Of a stretch of DNA of 64,000 nt, positions 8,510 through 16,626 are shown piece by piece (position 1 is the first letter of the stretch; each line of letters begins with the position of its first letter). This DNA is from CAZBSE01 sp964578625 (GTDB taxonomy: Bacteria; Actinomycetota; Humimicrobiia; Humimicrobiales; Humimicrobiaceae): NCBI GenBank assembly GCA_964578625.1, contig CAZODQ010000004.1, positions 1 to 64,000 of the forward strand, given 5' to 3'. A model generated the notes under the pieces. It searched no databases and was not told the origin of the DNA. It saw nothing but the letters and a program-made list of their open reading frames with translations. The position numbers and the translations under genes are program-made.

Positions 8510-9793
8510 GTGAATAAGATGGTTAAAAAAGGTAATATAATTTCGGTTAAAAATTTAAATTTTTCTTATAATCACAATCAGGTTTTAAATAACCTGAATT
8601 TTGACATAAGGAAGGGAGATTTTATATCAATTTTAGGCCCAAACGGCGCAGGAAAGAGTACACTGGTAAATCTTATAAGCAAGGTGCTGGAAGACTACAG
8701 GGGCATAATTGAAATAGATGGGAGAGATATAAGAAAATTGGATTCAAGAGATGTAGCAAAAATGATAGCTGTTGTGCCTCAGTATACCAATCCTGGCTTC
8801 AACTTTACTGTATCTGAAATAGTTATGATGGGAAGGCACTCCTACATTTCAAGGTTCGGAATGGAAAAGGAGGAGGATTATAATGCGGTTAACCAGGCTA
8901 TGGAAAAAACCGAGATACTGTCATTTGCGAATAGGAAGTATTCTGAACTGTCAGGTGGTGAGAAGCAGAGGGTGATTATAGCACAGACTCTGGCACAGAA
9001 CAGCTCTATACTTCTTCTTGATGAACCAACTTCTCACCTGGATATAAACTTCCAGATAGAGTTTATAAATCTTTTTTTAAGCTTAAACAGAGAAGAGGGT
9101 AAGACTATAGTTGGGATTTTTCATGATATAAATCTTGCTCTACAGAACAGTCAAAAAATGATGCTCCTAAAAGATGGTAGAATTTTTAGTTTCGGAATCC
9201 CTGAAAGTATAATAAGCAGAGAAAGCATCAAAAGGATATTTGGAAGCGATGTATTCGTGGGGAAAAATCCTGTTACCCAAAAACTATACGTAAGTCCTAT
9301 CTTTACCCCTGCTGTCCGCGGAGGAGCTCCAGATATAAAGTCAAATAAAAACCTTAAGGTTCATGTTATTGGCGGCGGTGGAGCTGCATCGCCGGTTATC
9401 AATTTGCTTAACAGCAGGGGCTATGAGGCATCCTGCGGCGTTATAAATACTCTGGATACGGATGTTGATACCGCACAAATGCTAGGGATCCCATATGTGA
9501 CCGAGGCTCCCTTTTCTCCTATAAGTATGGTTTCCCAGAATAAAAATCTGGAATTTATCAAATCCAGTGACGTGGTCATTTTACCCGGAGTAGAGTTTGG
9601 ATATGGCAATTTTCCGAACCTTCTGTCGGTAAAAGAAGCACTAAGGCTAAATAAAAAGGTGATAGTAGTAGATGAAAAGAGTATAAGAGAAAGAGACCAT
9701 ACCGGTGGAAAGGCCGGCAGGCTTTACTATAAGATAATAGAAAGCGGTGCAGTTGTGGTTAAATCAGTAAATCAGATACTCCTTCATTTGTGA
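8510..9793 (+). CDS. corrinoid ABC transporter ATP-binding protein with extra C-terminal domain
   Basis: 427 residues, much longer than the ~260 of BtuD/FecE. The ATPase part has Walker A GPNGAGKST (43-51), signature LSGGEKQRV (~145), Walker B LLLDEPTSHLD and the HDINLA switch His. After about residue 280 comes a second, Rossmann-like region starting VHVIGGGGAASPVINLL and containing VVILPGVEFGYGN; it has no recognised ABC role. A GTG (8510) and an ATG (8519) are both possible starts. It powers uptake by the upstream permease; the added domain could act on the imported corrinoid or in regulation. Confidence 0.88.
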   Translation: MNKMVKKGNIISVKNLNFSYNHNQVLNNLNFDIRKGDFISILGPNGAGKSTLVNLISKVLEDYRGIIEIDGRDIRKLDSRDVAKMIAVVPQYTNPGFNFTVSEIVMMGRHSYISRFGMEKEEDYNAVNQAMEKTEILSFANRKYSELSGGEKQRVIIAQTLAQNSSILLLDEPTSHLDINFQIEFINLFLSLNREEGKTIVGIFHDINLALQNSQKMMLLKDGRIFSFGIPESIISRESIKRIFGSDVFVGKNPVTQKLYVSPIFTPAVRGGAPDIKSNKNLKVHVIGGGGAASPVINLLNSRGYEASCGVINTLDTDVDTAQMLGIPYVTEAPFSPISMVSQNKNLEFIKSSDVVILPGVEFGYGNFPNLLSVKEALRLNKKVIVVDEKSIRERDHTGGKAGRLYYKIIESGAVVVKSVNQILLHL

Positions 9794-9800
9794 ACATAAC

Positions 9801-11441
9801 ATGAGAAAATGTAAGTCAAAATCCATAATGATACAGGGCACAGGCTCACATGCCGGCAAGAGTGTAACGGCTGTTGCAATCTGCAGAATTTTAAAGCAGG
9901 ATGGATATAGTGTATGTCCATTTAAATCACAGAACATGGCATTAAATTCATATGTCACTGCTGCAGGCGGGGAGATGGGCAGGGCTCAGGTGGTTCAGGC
10001 TGAAGCGTGCGGACTTGAGCCTGAAGTATATATGAACCCGATACTTATCAAACCCATAGCTGATACGAAGGCTCAGATAATATTTATGGGTAAAGTGGTA
10101 AGAAATATGAATGCTGTTGAGTATAACAGCAAGAAAGTTTTTTATCTGAATAAAATCAAAGATATCCTTGATGACCTGAAGAAAAAATTTGATTTCATAG
10201 TGATAGAAGGAGCCGGCAGTCCGGCGGAGATAAATCTACTAAAAAATGATATTGTAAATATGCGTACAGCTGAAATTTCAAAATCCCCCGTAATACTGGT
10301 AGGAGATATTGACAGGGGAGGAATTTTTGCAAGCTTTTACGGTACGGTAAAACTACTACCCAGAAAATATAGGAGGTATATAAAGGGACTGCTGGTAAAT
10401 AAGTTCAGGGGAGATATAAGTATTCTTAAACCGGGTAATGATTTTATATCCCGGAAATTGAAGGTCCCGGTAATCGGGACCATTCCATACTATAAGGATA
10501 TCTATATAGAAGAGGAAGATTCCGTAAATCTGGATCGTGAAAGGAGCAGAAAATCAATTTTAAATAATACCACAGGGAATGAGAGATACAGAAAGATAAT
10601 AATCGGTGTAGTTTATCTTCCCCATATTTCTAATTTTACTGATTTTAATGCTTTTGAAATGGAAAAAGAAGTCAGCGTGATTTATATTAAGGATAAAGAG
10701 GAGTTAAAAAAGTTAAATCCCCATATGATTATTATCCCGGGAAGTAAAAGCACTATAGGTGATCTGTTATATTTAAGAAGAGCCGGGCTGGAGGAAGAAA
10801 TCAAGAAGCAAAACCGGAATGGTTCAGTTGTATTTGGTGTATGCGGGGGCTTCCAGATATTGGGAAAAAAGATTGTAGATAAGTTTAAAAGTGAGTCGCC
10901 TGATATTGAAAGTGTTAATGGTATGGGATTAATGGATATAAATACGGATTTTTTACAGCGTAAAAATACCTATCAGGTAGAATTTGAACTTAATAAAAAT
11001 GTTTTTAAATTTAATTCAGAATTAAAACAGGCAGGCAGGAAAGTTACAGATGATAAAACGAAAACTATGAGAGGATATGAGATTCACATGGGTATATCCA
11101 AATCAACCGCTGGCAAGTCTAATAGGTTGATACCGCTTTTCAGGATAAAATCAAGGGGGGATAGCCAAGTAAATATTAATGATGGATTCATGAAATTAAA
11201 CGGCAGCACCGGCGGCACTGTATTTGGCTCTTATATTCATGGGATTTTTAATAACTATTTTGCCAGGAAGCTTATCCTTGATATGCTCAGAAAAAGAAAT
11301 AATATAAAATATAATAATGCTGTTGATGGATTCCCGTCATATGAAGTCTTTAAACAAAAACAGTATGACAGGCTGGCAAATATTTTTAGAGAAAATATGG
11401 ATATGGAATTGTTTTATAGAATTCTGGGGTATGGATTATAA
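9801..11441 (+). CDS. cobQ: cobyric acid synthase (CobQ/CbiP)
   Basis: 546 residues; amidates the b, d, e and g side chains of adenosylcobyrinic acid diamide using ATP and glutamine. The N-terminal ATPase half begins IMIQGTGSHAGKS (residues 9-21) with SQNMALNSYVTAAGGEMGRAQ. The class I glutamine amidotransferase half has FGVCGGFQILG with nucleophile Cys ~348 and HGIF with catalytic His ~480. It is some 50 residues longer than typical CobQ; extra sequence appears as charged inserts before and within the amidotransferase half. It lies 7 bases after the transporter ATPase and is under the same riboswitch, so the operon combines uptake and salvage or late synthesis. No other corrin-ring genes are in the window. 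Confidence 0.93.
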   Translation: MRKCKSKSIMIQGTGSHAGKSVTAVAICRILKQDGYSVCPFKSQNMALNSYVTAAGGEMGRAQVVQAEACGLEPEVYMNPILIKPIADTKAQIIFMGKVVRNMNAVEYNSKKVFYLNKIKDILDDLKKKFDFIVIEGAGSPAEINLLKNDIVNMRTAEISKSPVILVGDIDRGGIFASFYGTVKLLPRKYRRYIKGLLVNKFRGDISILKPGNDFISRKLKVPVIGTIPYYKDIYIEEEDSVNLDRERSRKSILNNTTGNERYRKIIIGVVYLPHISNFTDFNAFEMEKEVSVIYIKDKEELKKLNPHMIIIPGSKSTIGDLLYLRRAGLEEEIKKQNRNGSVVFGVCGGFQILGKKIVDKFKSESPDIESVNGMGLMDINTDFLQRKNTYQVEFELNKNVFKFNSELKQAGRKVTDDKTKTMRGYEIHMGISKSTAGKSNRLIPLFRIKSRGDSQVNINDGFMKLNGSTGGTVFGSYIHGIFNNYFARKLILDMLRKRNNIKYNNAVDGFPSYEVFKQKQYDRLANIFRENMDMELFYRILGYGL

Positions 11442-11469
11442 TAAGATTAAAATTCTAATAGAAACTTAG

Positions 11470-12066
11470 GTGGGAATGGGTTTAAAAAAGAAAAGCAGCT
11501 GCTCGAATAAATACAGTGACCGGAAAAATCCTAAAGAGGGCCTGGTATTGATAAATACCGGGGATGGAAAGGGTAAGACGACGGCTGCTCTGGGATTGGC
11601 GTTAAGAGCCGCAGGTCATAATATGAAGGTCTTGATATTGCAGTTTATTAAAAATGACCATATGAACGGTGAAGCAAGGATTATTACGGAAAGGTTAAAG
11701 CCCTTGATTGATATTGAGCGGCTGGGAAAAGGATTTATAAGATTTAAAGACGGTAAGCCGGCACCGACCGGTATACAGATAAAGAATGCCGGAGATTCTT
11801 TTAAATATGCAAAAGAAAAAATCTACAGCGGTGAGTACGATATAATTATTCTGGATGAGATAAATAATATGATAAGTTACGGTCTCTTAAAGGTGGAAGA
11901 AGTAATGGAAATAATAAAAAGTAAGCCGAAAGGACTTTGCCTGGTGCTTACCGGAAGAAATGCTCCTTTAGAGCTTATAGACAGTGCTGATACGGTGACC
12001 GAGATGAAGGAGATAAAGCATGCTTTCAGAAAAGGTATAAAGGCAAGGAAGGGTATTGAATACTGA
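11470..12066 (+). CDS. cobO: cob(I)alamin/corrinoid adenosyltransferase (CobA/BtuR/CobO)
   Basis: 198 residues; transfers the 5'-deoxyadenosyl group from ATP to reduced corrinoid. The P-loop GDGKGKTTAALGLALRAAG begins at residue 31, and YDIIILDEINNMISYGLL and VLTGRNAP are characteristic of the BtuR/CobO family. It sits 28 bases after cobQ in the cobalamin operon. A GTG alternative start lies just upstream (ggtgggaATG), but the ATG gives a normal length. Cytoplasmic, expected to be coexpressed with corrinoid import. Confidence 0.93.
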   Translation: MGMGLKKKSSCSNKYSDRKNPKEGLVLINTGDGKGKTTAALGLALRAAGHNMKVLILQFIKNDHMNGEARIITERLKPLIDIERLGKGFIRFKDGKPAPTGIQIKNAGDSFKYAKEKIYSGEYDIIILDEINNMISYGLLKVEEVMEIIKSKPKGLCLVLTGRNAPLELIDSADTVTEMKEIKHAFRKGIKARKGIEY

Positions 12067-12142
12067 GTACCGGAAGCATATTGGATTATTGGTAAAGATA
12101 CGATTAAAAAAGCTATTTTAGTTAAGAAGGGAAATCATTAAT

Positions 12143-12334
12143 ATGGAATGCAACAAAGAAAGGAATTTAAAAAATTGTAACTGTACTTATGAACCCTGTT
12201 CAAGAAAAGGCATATGCTGTGATTGTATAGCTTACCACAGGAAGCTGGGTGAACTCCCGGCTTGCTATTTTGACCGGAATGCGGAAAGGACATATGATAG
12301 ATCCATTGAATACTTTATTAAATTGAACAGGTAA
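12143..12334 (+). CDS. small Cys-rich protein (DUF6485-like)
   Basis: 63 residues with eight Cys: CNKERNLKNCNCTYEPC, then KGICCDCIAYHRKLGELPAC. This matches the pattern of a short metal-binding family seen in anaerobes (DUF6485-like), recognised from memory and not searched. It probably binds zinc or an Fe-S cluster. AAGAAGGGAAATC precedes the ATG. It lies between the adenosyltransferase and an alkyl-DNA transferase. Function unknown. Confidence 0.7.
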   Translation: MECNKERNLKNCNCTYEPCSRKGICCDCIAYHRKLGELPACYFDRNAERTYDRSIEYFIKLNR

Positions 12335-12382
12335 TAAAGTATTAAATGCTAATAAATCTTTTAAACAGAAGTATAGAAGTAT

Positions 12383-12913
12383 ATGACAATATATATAAAT
12401 AAATCAAAATTCACGACAAAAATAGGCGTTATGTATTATTTGTGGAAGTATACAGGTAATAGTTTAACAGTTTTATATCTCGGGATTGGAAGAGGAACTT
12501 TCCTGCATTATATAAAAAAAATTGAAAATAACAGTAGAAATACTGATAAGTTTTTTTTAACCGGCAAAAAATCAGTAGATATCGAGAATAGGATTTCCAG
12601 TTATCTGGATGGCAAAATAAAAAATTTAAATTTAAAAATCGAGTTTTTAAATGGTACAGAATTTCAGAAAATAATATGGAATACTGCTGTTACCGTACCG
12701 TACGGAAAGACAGCAAGTTATAAGGAGCTGGCAGATATATCCGGATACAGTAAGGCCTGGAGGGCAGTAGGTACAGCATTAAAAAATAATCCCATAATAC
12801 TGGCAGTACCATGCCACAGAGTTATAAATCAAAACGGTAAAATAAGCAAATTTATAGTAGGGGAAAAGGTAAAGAGATTTTTATTGGATCTGGAGAAATC
12901 ATTTAAAAAATAA
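12383..12913 (+). CDS. ogt: methylated-DNA--[protein]-cysteine S-methyltransferase
   Basis: 176 residues; removes O6-alkyl groups from guanine by suicidal transfer to a Cys. The active-site motif PCHRV is present with Cys144, preceded by the helix-turn-helix stretch TVPYGKTASYKELADISGYSKAWRAVGTALKNNPI, which is diagnostic. The N-terminal ~85 residues are divergent and short, as in Ogt. No strong ribosome-binding site is seen. It is probably independent of the cobalamin genes upstream. Confidence 0.9.
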   Translation: MTIYINKSKFTTKIGVMYYLWKYTGNSLTVLYLGIGRGTFLHYIKKIENNSRNTDKFFLTGKKSVDIENRISSYLDGKIKNLNLKIEFLNGTEFQKIIWNTAVTVPYGKTASYKELADISGYSKAWRAVGTALKNNPIILAVPCHRVINQNGKISKFIVGEKVKRFLLDLEKSFKK

Positions 12914-12970
12914 GGTAAGGTAAAACATTTTAAAGGCAAGGGATTTTAATAAGAAATAAGGGGGGTTAAA

Positions 12971-13273
12971 ATGGGTGGTTTTTTGGAAAACCTGAAGAAG
13001 TCCTTAACTGCACAAACAGGAGATTCTGGTTCTGACTTTATTACTTTTAAAGTGAAATGCGACAGATGTAATGAAGAAATCACAGTAAAAATAAGAAAAA
13101 ATAGCGACATATCCCGGATTAGTATAGGAGAAGGCCCGCAGGGCTCAGAGTATTTTTTAAGAAAGGAAATACTTGGAGAGAAATGCAGCAATCTAATATC
13201 TATTGAAGTTTATTTCGGAAGTGGTTATTTTGTTATTTCAAAGGAAATTAGCGGCGGAAAATTTGTCGAGTAG
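12971..13273 (+). CDS. small uncharacterised protein with one CxxC
   Basis: 100 residues, preceded by AAGGGGGGTTAAA, an unusually strong ribosome-binding site. The sequence reads MGGFLENLKKSLTAQTGDSG, then a beta-rich part with CDRCNEEITVKIRKNSDI and later EKCSNLISIEVYFGSGYFVISKEISGG. One CxxC plus one further Cys suggests a partial zinc ribbon or redox site. I do not recognise a named family. It lies just upstream of glmU on the same strand. Confidence 0.7.
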   Translation: MGGFLENLKKSLTAQTGDSGSDFITFKVKCDRCNEEITVKIRKNSDISRISIGEGPQGSEYFLRKEILGEKCSNLISIEVYFGSGYFVISKEISGGKFVE

Positions 13274-13347
13274 CGCATAGATAAATATTTTTTTTATGTT
13301 ACAATCTAATGGTATTATTATGATTTTTACCGGGGAAATTTTAAAAG

Positions 13348-14133
13348 ATGAGCTTCTCTAAAAATTTAAGCGTGGTTGTTCTTGCTGCTGGTAAAGGTAA
13401 AAGAATGAAGTCAGGGATTCCAAAAGTACTTCATCAAGTATCCGGTAAACCAATGCTCTACTATATACTATCTTTAGCTGGTAAATTAAATCCTAAAAAC
13501 ATATTTGCGGTTATCGGTTATAAAGGAGAGCTAGTCAGTAATTATATTAAAAGTGAATTCCCGGAAGTCAAGACCATTGTTCAGCAAGAGCAGCTGGGTA
13601 CTGCTCATGCTGTTTCTGTGTTAAAAAAACAAAAAGAGGATTTAGGAGAAGACATTTTAATAGTCCCCGGCGACTGTCCGTTGATTAATCTAAACACGTT
13701 GAAGAAATTAGTTGAAAATAAAACTGCTTCCGGCAGTTCAGCCTGTATCATCACTTCACTGGTATCTGACCCGGAAGGGTATGGCAGAATTATAAAAGAT
13801 AAAAATGGAAATATTATAAAAATAGTTGAGGAAACTGATGCCAGTGCTGAGGAGAAAAAAATAAATGAGGTCAATTCTTCATTTTATTGTTTTAATAGCG
13901 AGTCCCTGTTTAAAAATATTGAAAAAATCAACAGGCGGAACATTCAAAAGGAATATTATCTGACTGATATTATTGAAGTTTTGATAAAAAATGGTGAAGA
14001 GGTATGCTGTTTTGAAGTTGCAGACTATAGAGAAGTTATGGGTATAAATAATATGATTCAGCTTACTGAAGTGGAAAACATTATGCAGAAAAAAATAGGC
14101 AGGGATTTAATGAAAAATGGAGTTGCAAGATAA
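13348..14133 (+). CDS. glmU: UDP-N-acetylglucosamine pyrophosphorylase, GlmU N-terminal domain only
   Basis: 261 residues. The nucleotidyltransferase signature LAAGKGKRMKSGIPKVLH is at 12-29, with QLGTAHAV, GDCPLI, EGYGRIIKD and NEVNSSFYCF all as in GlmU. The ~200-residue left-handed beta-helix acetyltransferase domain of bifunctional GlmU (~450 residues) is absent: the frame stops and prs begins 43 bases later. It should make UDP-GlcNAc from UTP and GlcNAc-1-phosphate; acetylation of GlcN-1-P must come from another enzyme. It is the first gene of the prs-rplY-pth-mfd block, matching the location of full-length glmU in many bacteria, which supports the identification. Confidence 0.88.
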   Translation: MSFSKNLSVVVLAAGKGKRMKSGIPKVLHQVSGKPMLYYILSLAGKLNPKNIFAVIGYKGELVSNYIKSEFPEVKTIVQQEQLGTAHAVSVLKKQKEDLGEDILIVPGDCPLINLNTLKKLVENKTASGSSACIITSLVSDPEGYGRIIKDKNGNIIKIVEETDASAEEKKINEVNSSFYCFNSESLFKNIEKINRRNIQKEYYLTDIIEVLIKNGEEVCCFEVADYREVMGINNMIQLTEVENIMQKKIGRDLMKNGVAR

Positions 14134-14176
14134 TAAGATAAAAATAAAAAAAATATAAAGGAGTAAATAATTTATA

Positions 14177-15154
14177 ATGGGGGGTATAAAAGAAAATTTA
14201 ATCAACAGGAGAATGATGCTGTTTTCGGGTTCTTCTTTTCCCAAACTTACCAATATGATTGCAGGAGAACTGGGAATAACTGCTGGAAGAGTTACCAGAA
14301 ATAAGTTCAGCAATGGTGAAATCTATATAAAGTTTGATGAGAGTGTTAGGGGTGCAGAAGTATTTGTAGTGCAGACGTGTTGCGAGCCAATAAATGATAA
14401 TATAATGGAATTACTTATAATGATAGATGCACTGAAGAGAGCTTCCGCAGCAATGATAAACGCTGTAATTCCCCATTATGGTTATGCACGTCAGGATAAA
14501 AAGGCAGAAGGAAGAGAACCAATAACTGCGAAATTATTTGCAAACCTGCTTTCTATAGCAGGAATGGACAGAGCCATACTCGTTGATCTGCATGCTGCGA
14601 CTATACAGGGATTCTTTGATGTACCAGTCGATCATGTCACTGCTATACCTATAATAGACAAATATTTTAAAGATAAAAATATCAAGAATGGTGTTGTAGT
14701 AAGTCCGGATGTAGGTGGTGTAAAAAGGGCAAGCATCTTTGCAAGAAGACTGCATTTTCCTCTTGCTATATTGCATAAAAGAAGACCCACTCCCAATAAA
14801 GCAGAAATAGAGCATATAGTAGGAGATGTGGAAGGAAAGGAAGCTATAATATTTGATGACATAATAGATACCGGAGATACACTTCTCAAAGCTGTTGATA
14901 TGCTTCTCAGGCATAAGGCAAAGAAGATCTATGTCGGTGCAACACATCCGATTTTTTCCGGTGATGCAGTAAAAAGATTAGAAAAATCTGCGATTGAAGA
15001 GCTTGTGGTGATGGATACTATTCCCTTTAAAAACAAAGGCAGCTCAAATAAAATAAAAGTATTATCCATTGCTTCTCTGCTTGCAAAAACAATAAAAAAA
15101 GTTTATCATTGCAAGTCGGTAAGCGAGTTGTTTAAAGGTGAAAATTTGGTCTAA
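14177..15154 (+). CDS. prs: ribose-phosphate pyrophosphokinase (PRPP synthetase)
   Basis: 325 residues; makes PRPP from ribose-5-phosphate and ATP for nucleotide, His and Trp synthesis. LFSGSSFPKLTNMIA is near the start, HYGYARQDKK near residue 102, the catalytic/regulatory stretch VVSPDVGGVKRA, and the PRPP-binding loop IIFDDIIDTGDT near residue 225. The annotated ATG gives a leader of about a dozen residues beyond typical Prs; a later ATG pair at ~14213 is an alternative start. It follows glmU by 43 bases, the classical order. Confidence 0.95.
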   Translation: MGGIKENLINRRMMLFSGSSFPKLTNMIAGELGITAGRVTRNKFSNGEIYIKFDESVRGAEVFVVQTCCEPINDNIMELLIMIDALKRASAAMINAVIPHYGYARQDKKAEGREPITAKLFANLLSIAGMDRAILVDLHAATIQGFFDVPVDHVTAIPIIDKYFKDKNIKNGVVVSPDVGGVKRASIFARRLHFPLAILHKRRPTPNKAEIEHIVGDVEGKEAIIFDDIIDTGDTLLKAVDMLLRHKAKKIYVGATHPIFSGDAVKRLEKSAIEELVVMDTIPFKNKGSSNKIKVLSIASLLAKTIKKVYHCKSVSELFKGENLV

Positions 15155-15186
15155 TTTTTAAAATATCAAGGTGGGTGCGGATATAT

Positions 15187-15945
15187 ATGGAAAATATAGC
15201 GTTAGTAGTAGAAAAAAGAGATAAAAATGAAATAAAAAATAAGGCTTCAAGAAGATTGGGAGCTAAAAATTATATACCTGCTATTATATATGGATTAAAT
15301 AAAGAGCCGGTCAGCATTAAGGTAAAAGAAATGGAATTTAAAAGTCTGCTTAAGGGCAAAAGTATATTCAGCATGATTTTCAATATGCAAGTAGATGGTT
15401 CAAAAAAGAATACCAAAGAAACTGTTCTTATAAAAGAATTTCAGAGGGACCCTATAACTAGAGAGTTTCTTCACCTGGATTTTTTAAGGATAAAGATGGA
15501 GAACGAGATTGAAACCAGTATCCCGATCCATATTATTAATGAAGAAATAGCCATAGGAGTTAAAGAGGGCGGCGGTGTCCTACAGCACGGTTTAAGGGAA
15601 CTTCATATCTCCTGTCTCCCGAAAGATATTCCGGAATATATTGAATATGATATAAAGAATCTGGATATGGGTATAACAGTCAGAGTTTCGGATGTCGAGG
15701 TTCCTAATGAAATCAGGATATTAAATGACCCTGAAGAAGTAGTGGTTTCAATAATCCACCCAACTCAGCTGAAGGAAGAAGAATTAGTTACTGAAGAAGA
15801 AGCTGAAGAAGAGATTGTTGAGCCTGAAGTAATCGGTAAGGAGAAAGAGGAACCTGAAGAGGAAGGGAAGGAACAATCGAAGGAAGAAGGGCACAAGAAG
15901 GAAGAAGGGCACAAGAAGGAAAAAGGTTCCAAGGAAAAACAATAA
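15187..15945 (+). CDS. rplY: 50S ribosomal protein L25/general stress protein Ctc
   Basis: 252 residues from ATG 15187, which is well spaced from AAGGTGG; a GTG at 15175 overlaps that ribosome-binding site and was rejected. The L25 N-terminal domain (VEKRDKNEIKNKASRRLGAKNYIPAIIYG) binds 5S rRNA. The beta C-terminal TL5/Ctc domain (PIHIINEEIAIGVKEGGGVLQHGLRELHISCLPKDIPE) follows. The last ~60 residues are a Glu/Lys-rich tail containing a tandemly repeated EEGHKK unit. It lies between prs and pth, as in many Gram-positives. Confidence 0.94.
   Translation: MENIALVVEKRDKNEIKNKASRRLGAKNYIPAIIYGLNKEPVSIKVKEMEFKSLLKGKSIFSMIFNMQVDGSKKNTKETVLIKEFQRDPITREFLHLDFLRIKMENEIETSIPIHIINEEIAIGVKEGGGVLQHGLRELHISCLPKDIPEYIEYDIKNLDMGITVRVSDVEVPNEIRILNDPEEVVVSIIHPTQLKEEELVTEEEAEEEIVEPEVIGKEKEEPEEEGKEQSKEEGHKKEEGHKKEKGSKEKQ
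15880..15915 (+). repeat. tandem 18-bp repeat inside rplY
   Basis: Two exact in-frame copies of AAGGAAGAAGGGCACAAG (15880-15897 and 15898-15915), followed by a degenerate third copy. They encode part of the charged tail of L25. This is probably slippage-prone low-complexity coding sequence. Confidence 0.9.
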
Positions 15946-15947
15946 TC

Positions 15948-16505
15948 ATGGTTTTAATCGTAGGACTTGGCAATCCTGGAAAAAGTTATGAATTTACTAG
16001 GCATAATATAGGGTTCAGAATTGTTGACAAAATAGCAGACAGTTTTGAGAAAAAGAAAATTTACCGCAAATTTAATTCTTCGGCAGCAGAATCTACATAT
16101 AACAGAAAAAAGATAATACTTTTGAAACCTCAAACTTTCATGAATAACTCAGGTGCTGCGGTTGCTTTATGCTGTAAGTTCTTTGGGAAAAGAATAAATT
16201 CTATACTTGTGATTCATGATGATATTGATATTGAATCTGGGGAAATCAAGATGAAATCGGGTGGAAATACCGGGGGGCATAAAGGTCTTGAATCAATAGT
16301 AAAAAAGCTTAAGAATTATGATTTTGACCGGCTGCGTTTTGGTGTGGGAAGGCCTCACGGGAGGCAGGATCCGGCTGATTATGTGCTCGATGAGTTTAGG
16401 AAAAGTGAAAGAGAAGAAGTTGAGATTGGCATAATGAGATCACTGAATATGGTAAGAGATTACCTAAAAGAAGGTATCGAATATACCATGAACAAATACA
16501 ACTAA
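15948..16505 (+). CDS. pth: peptidyl-tRNA hydrolase
   Basis: 185 residues; cleaves peptidyl-tRNA released from stalled ribosomes. It opens LIVGLGNPGKSYEFTRHNIGF, with Asn9 and catalytic His19. KPQTFMNNSGAAV, VIHDDIDIESGEIKMKSGGNTGGHKGLESI and RLRFGVGRP are all classic Pth motifs. It starts 2 bases after the rplY stop, so the two are translationally coupled. Confidence 0.96.
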   Translation: MVLIVGLGNPGKSYEFTRHNIGFRIVDKIADSFEKKKIYRKFNSSAAESTYNRKKIILLKPQTFMNNSGAAVALCCKFFGKRINSILVIHDDIDIESGEIKMKSGGNTGGHKGLESIVKKLKNYDFDRLRFGVGRPHGRQDPADYVLDEFRKSEREEVEIGIMRSLNMVRDYLKEGIEYTMNKYN

Positions 16506-16626
16506 TAGAATCCTGATTTACAGCATTTTTTTTATTTCCGATATTATCTTCTTATTATCCTTATATCTTAATTATTTTTTTATATAATTATTAGTTGCAG
16601 AAGTTATTAAATGATGGAAGTCTGAA

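Noticed and set aside
14534..14947. 137-codon open frame opposite prs
   Set aside because: It lies wholly within the well-conserved prs gene on the other strand and shows no coding features.
15880..15926. CRISPR-like repeat
   Set aside because: The 18-bp repeats are directly adjacent, in frame and encode the charged tail of ribosomal protein L25.
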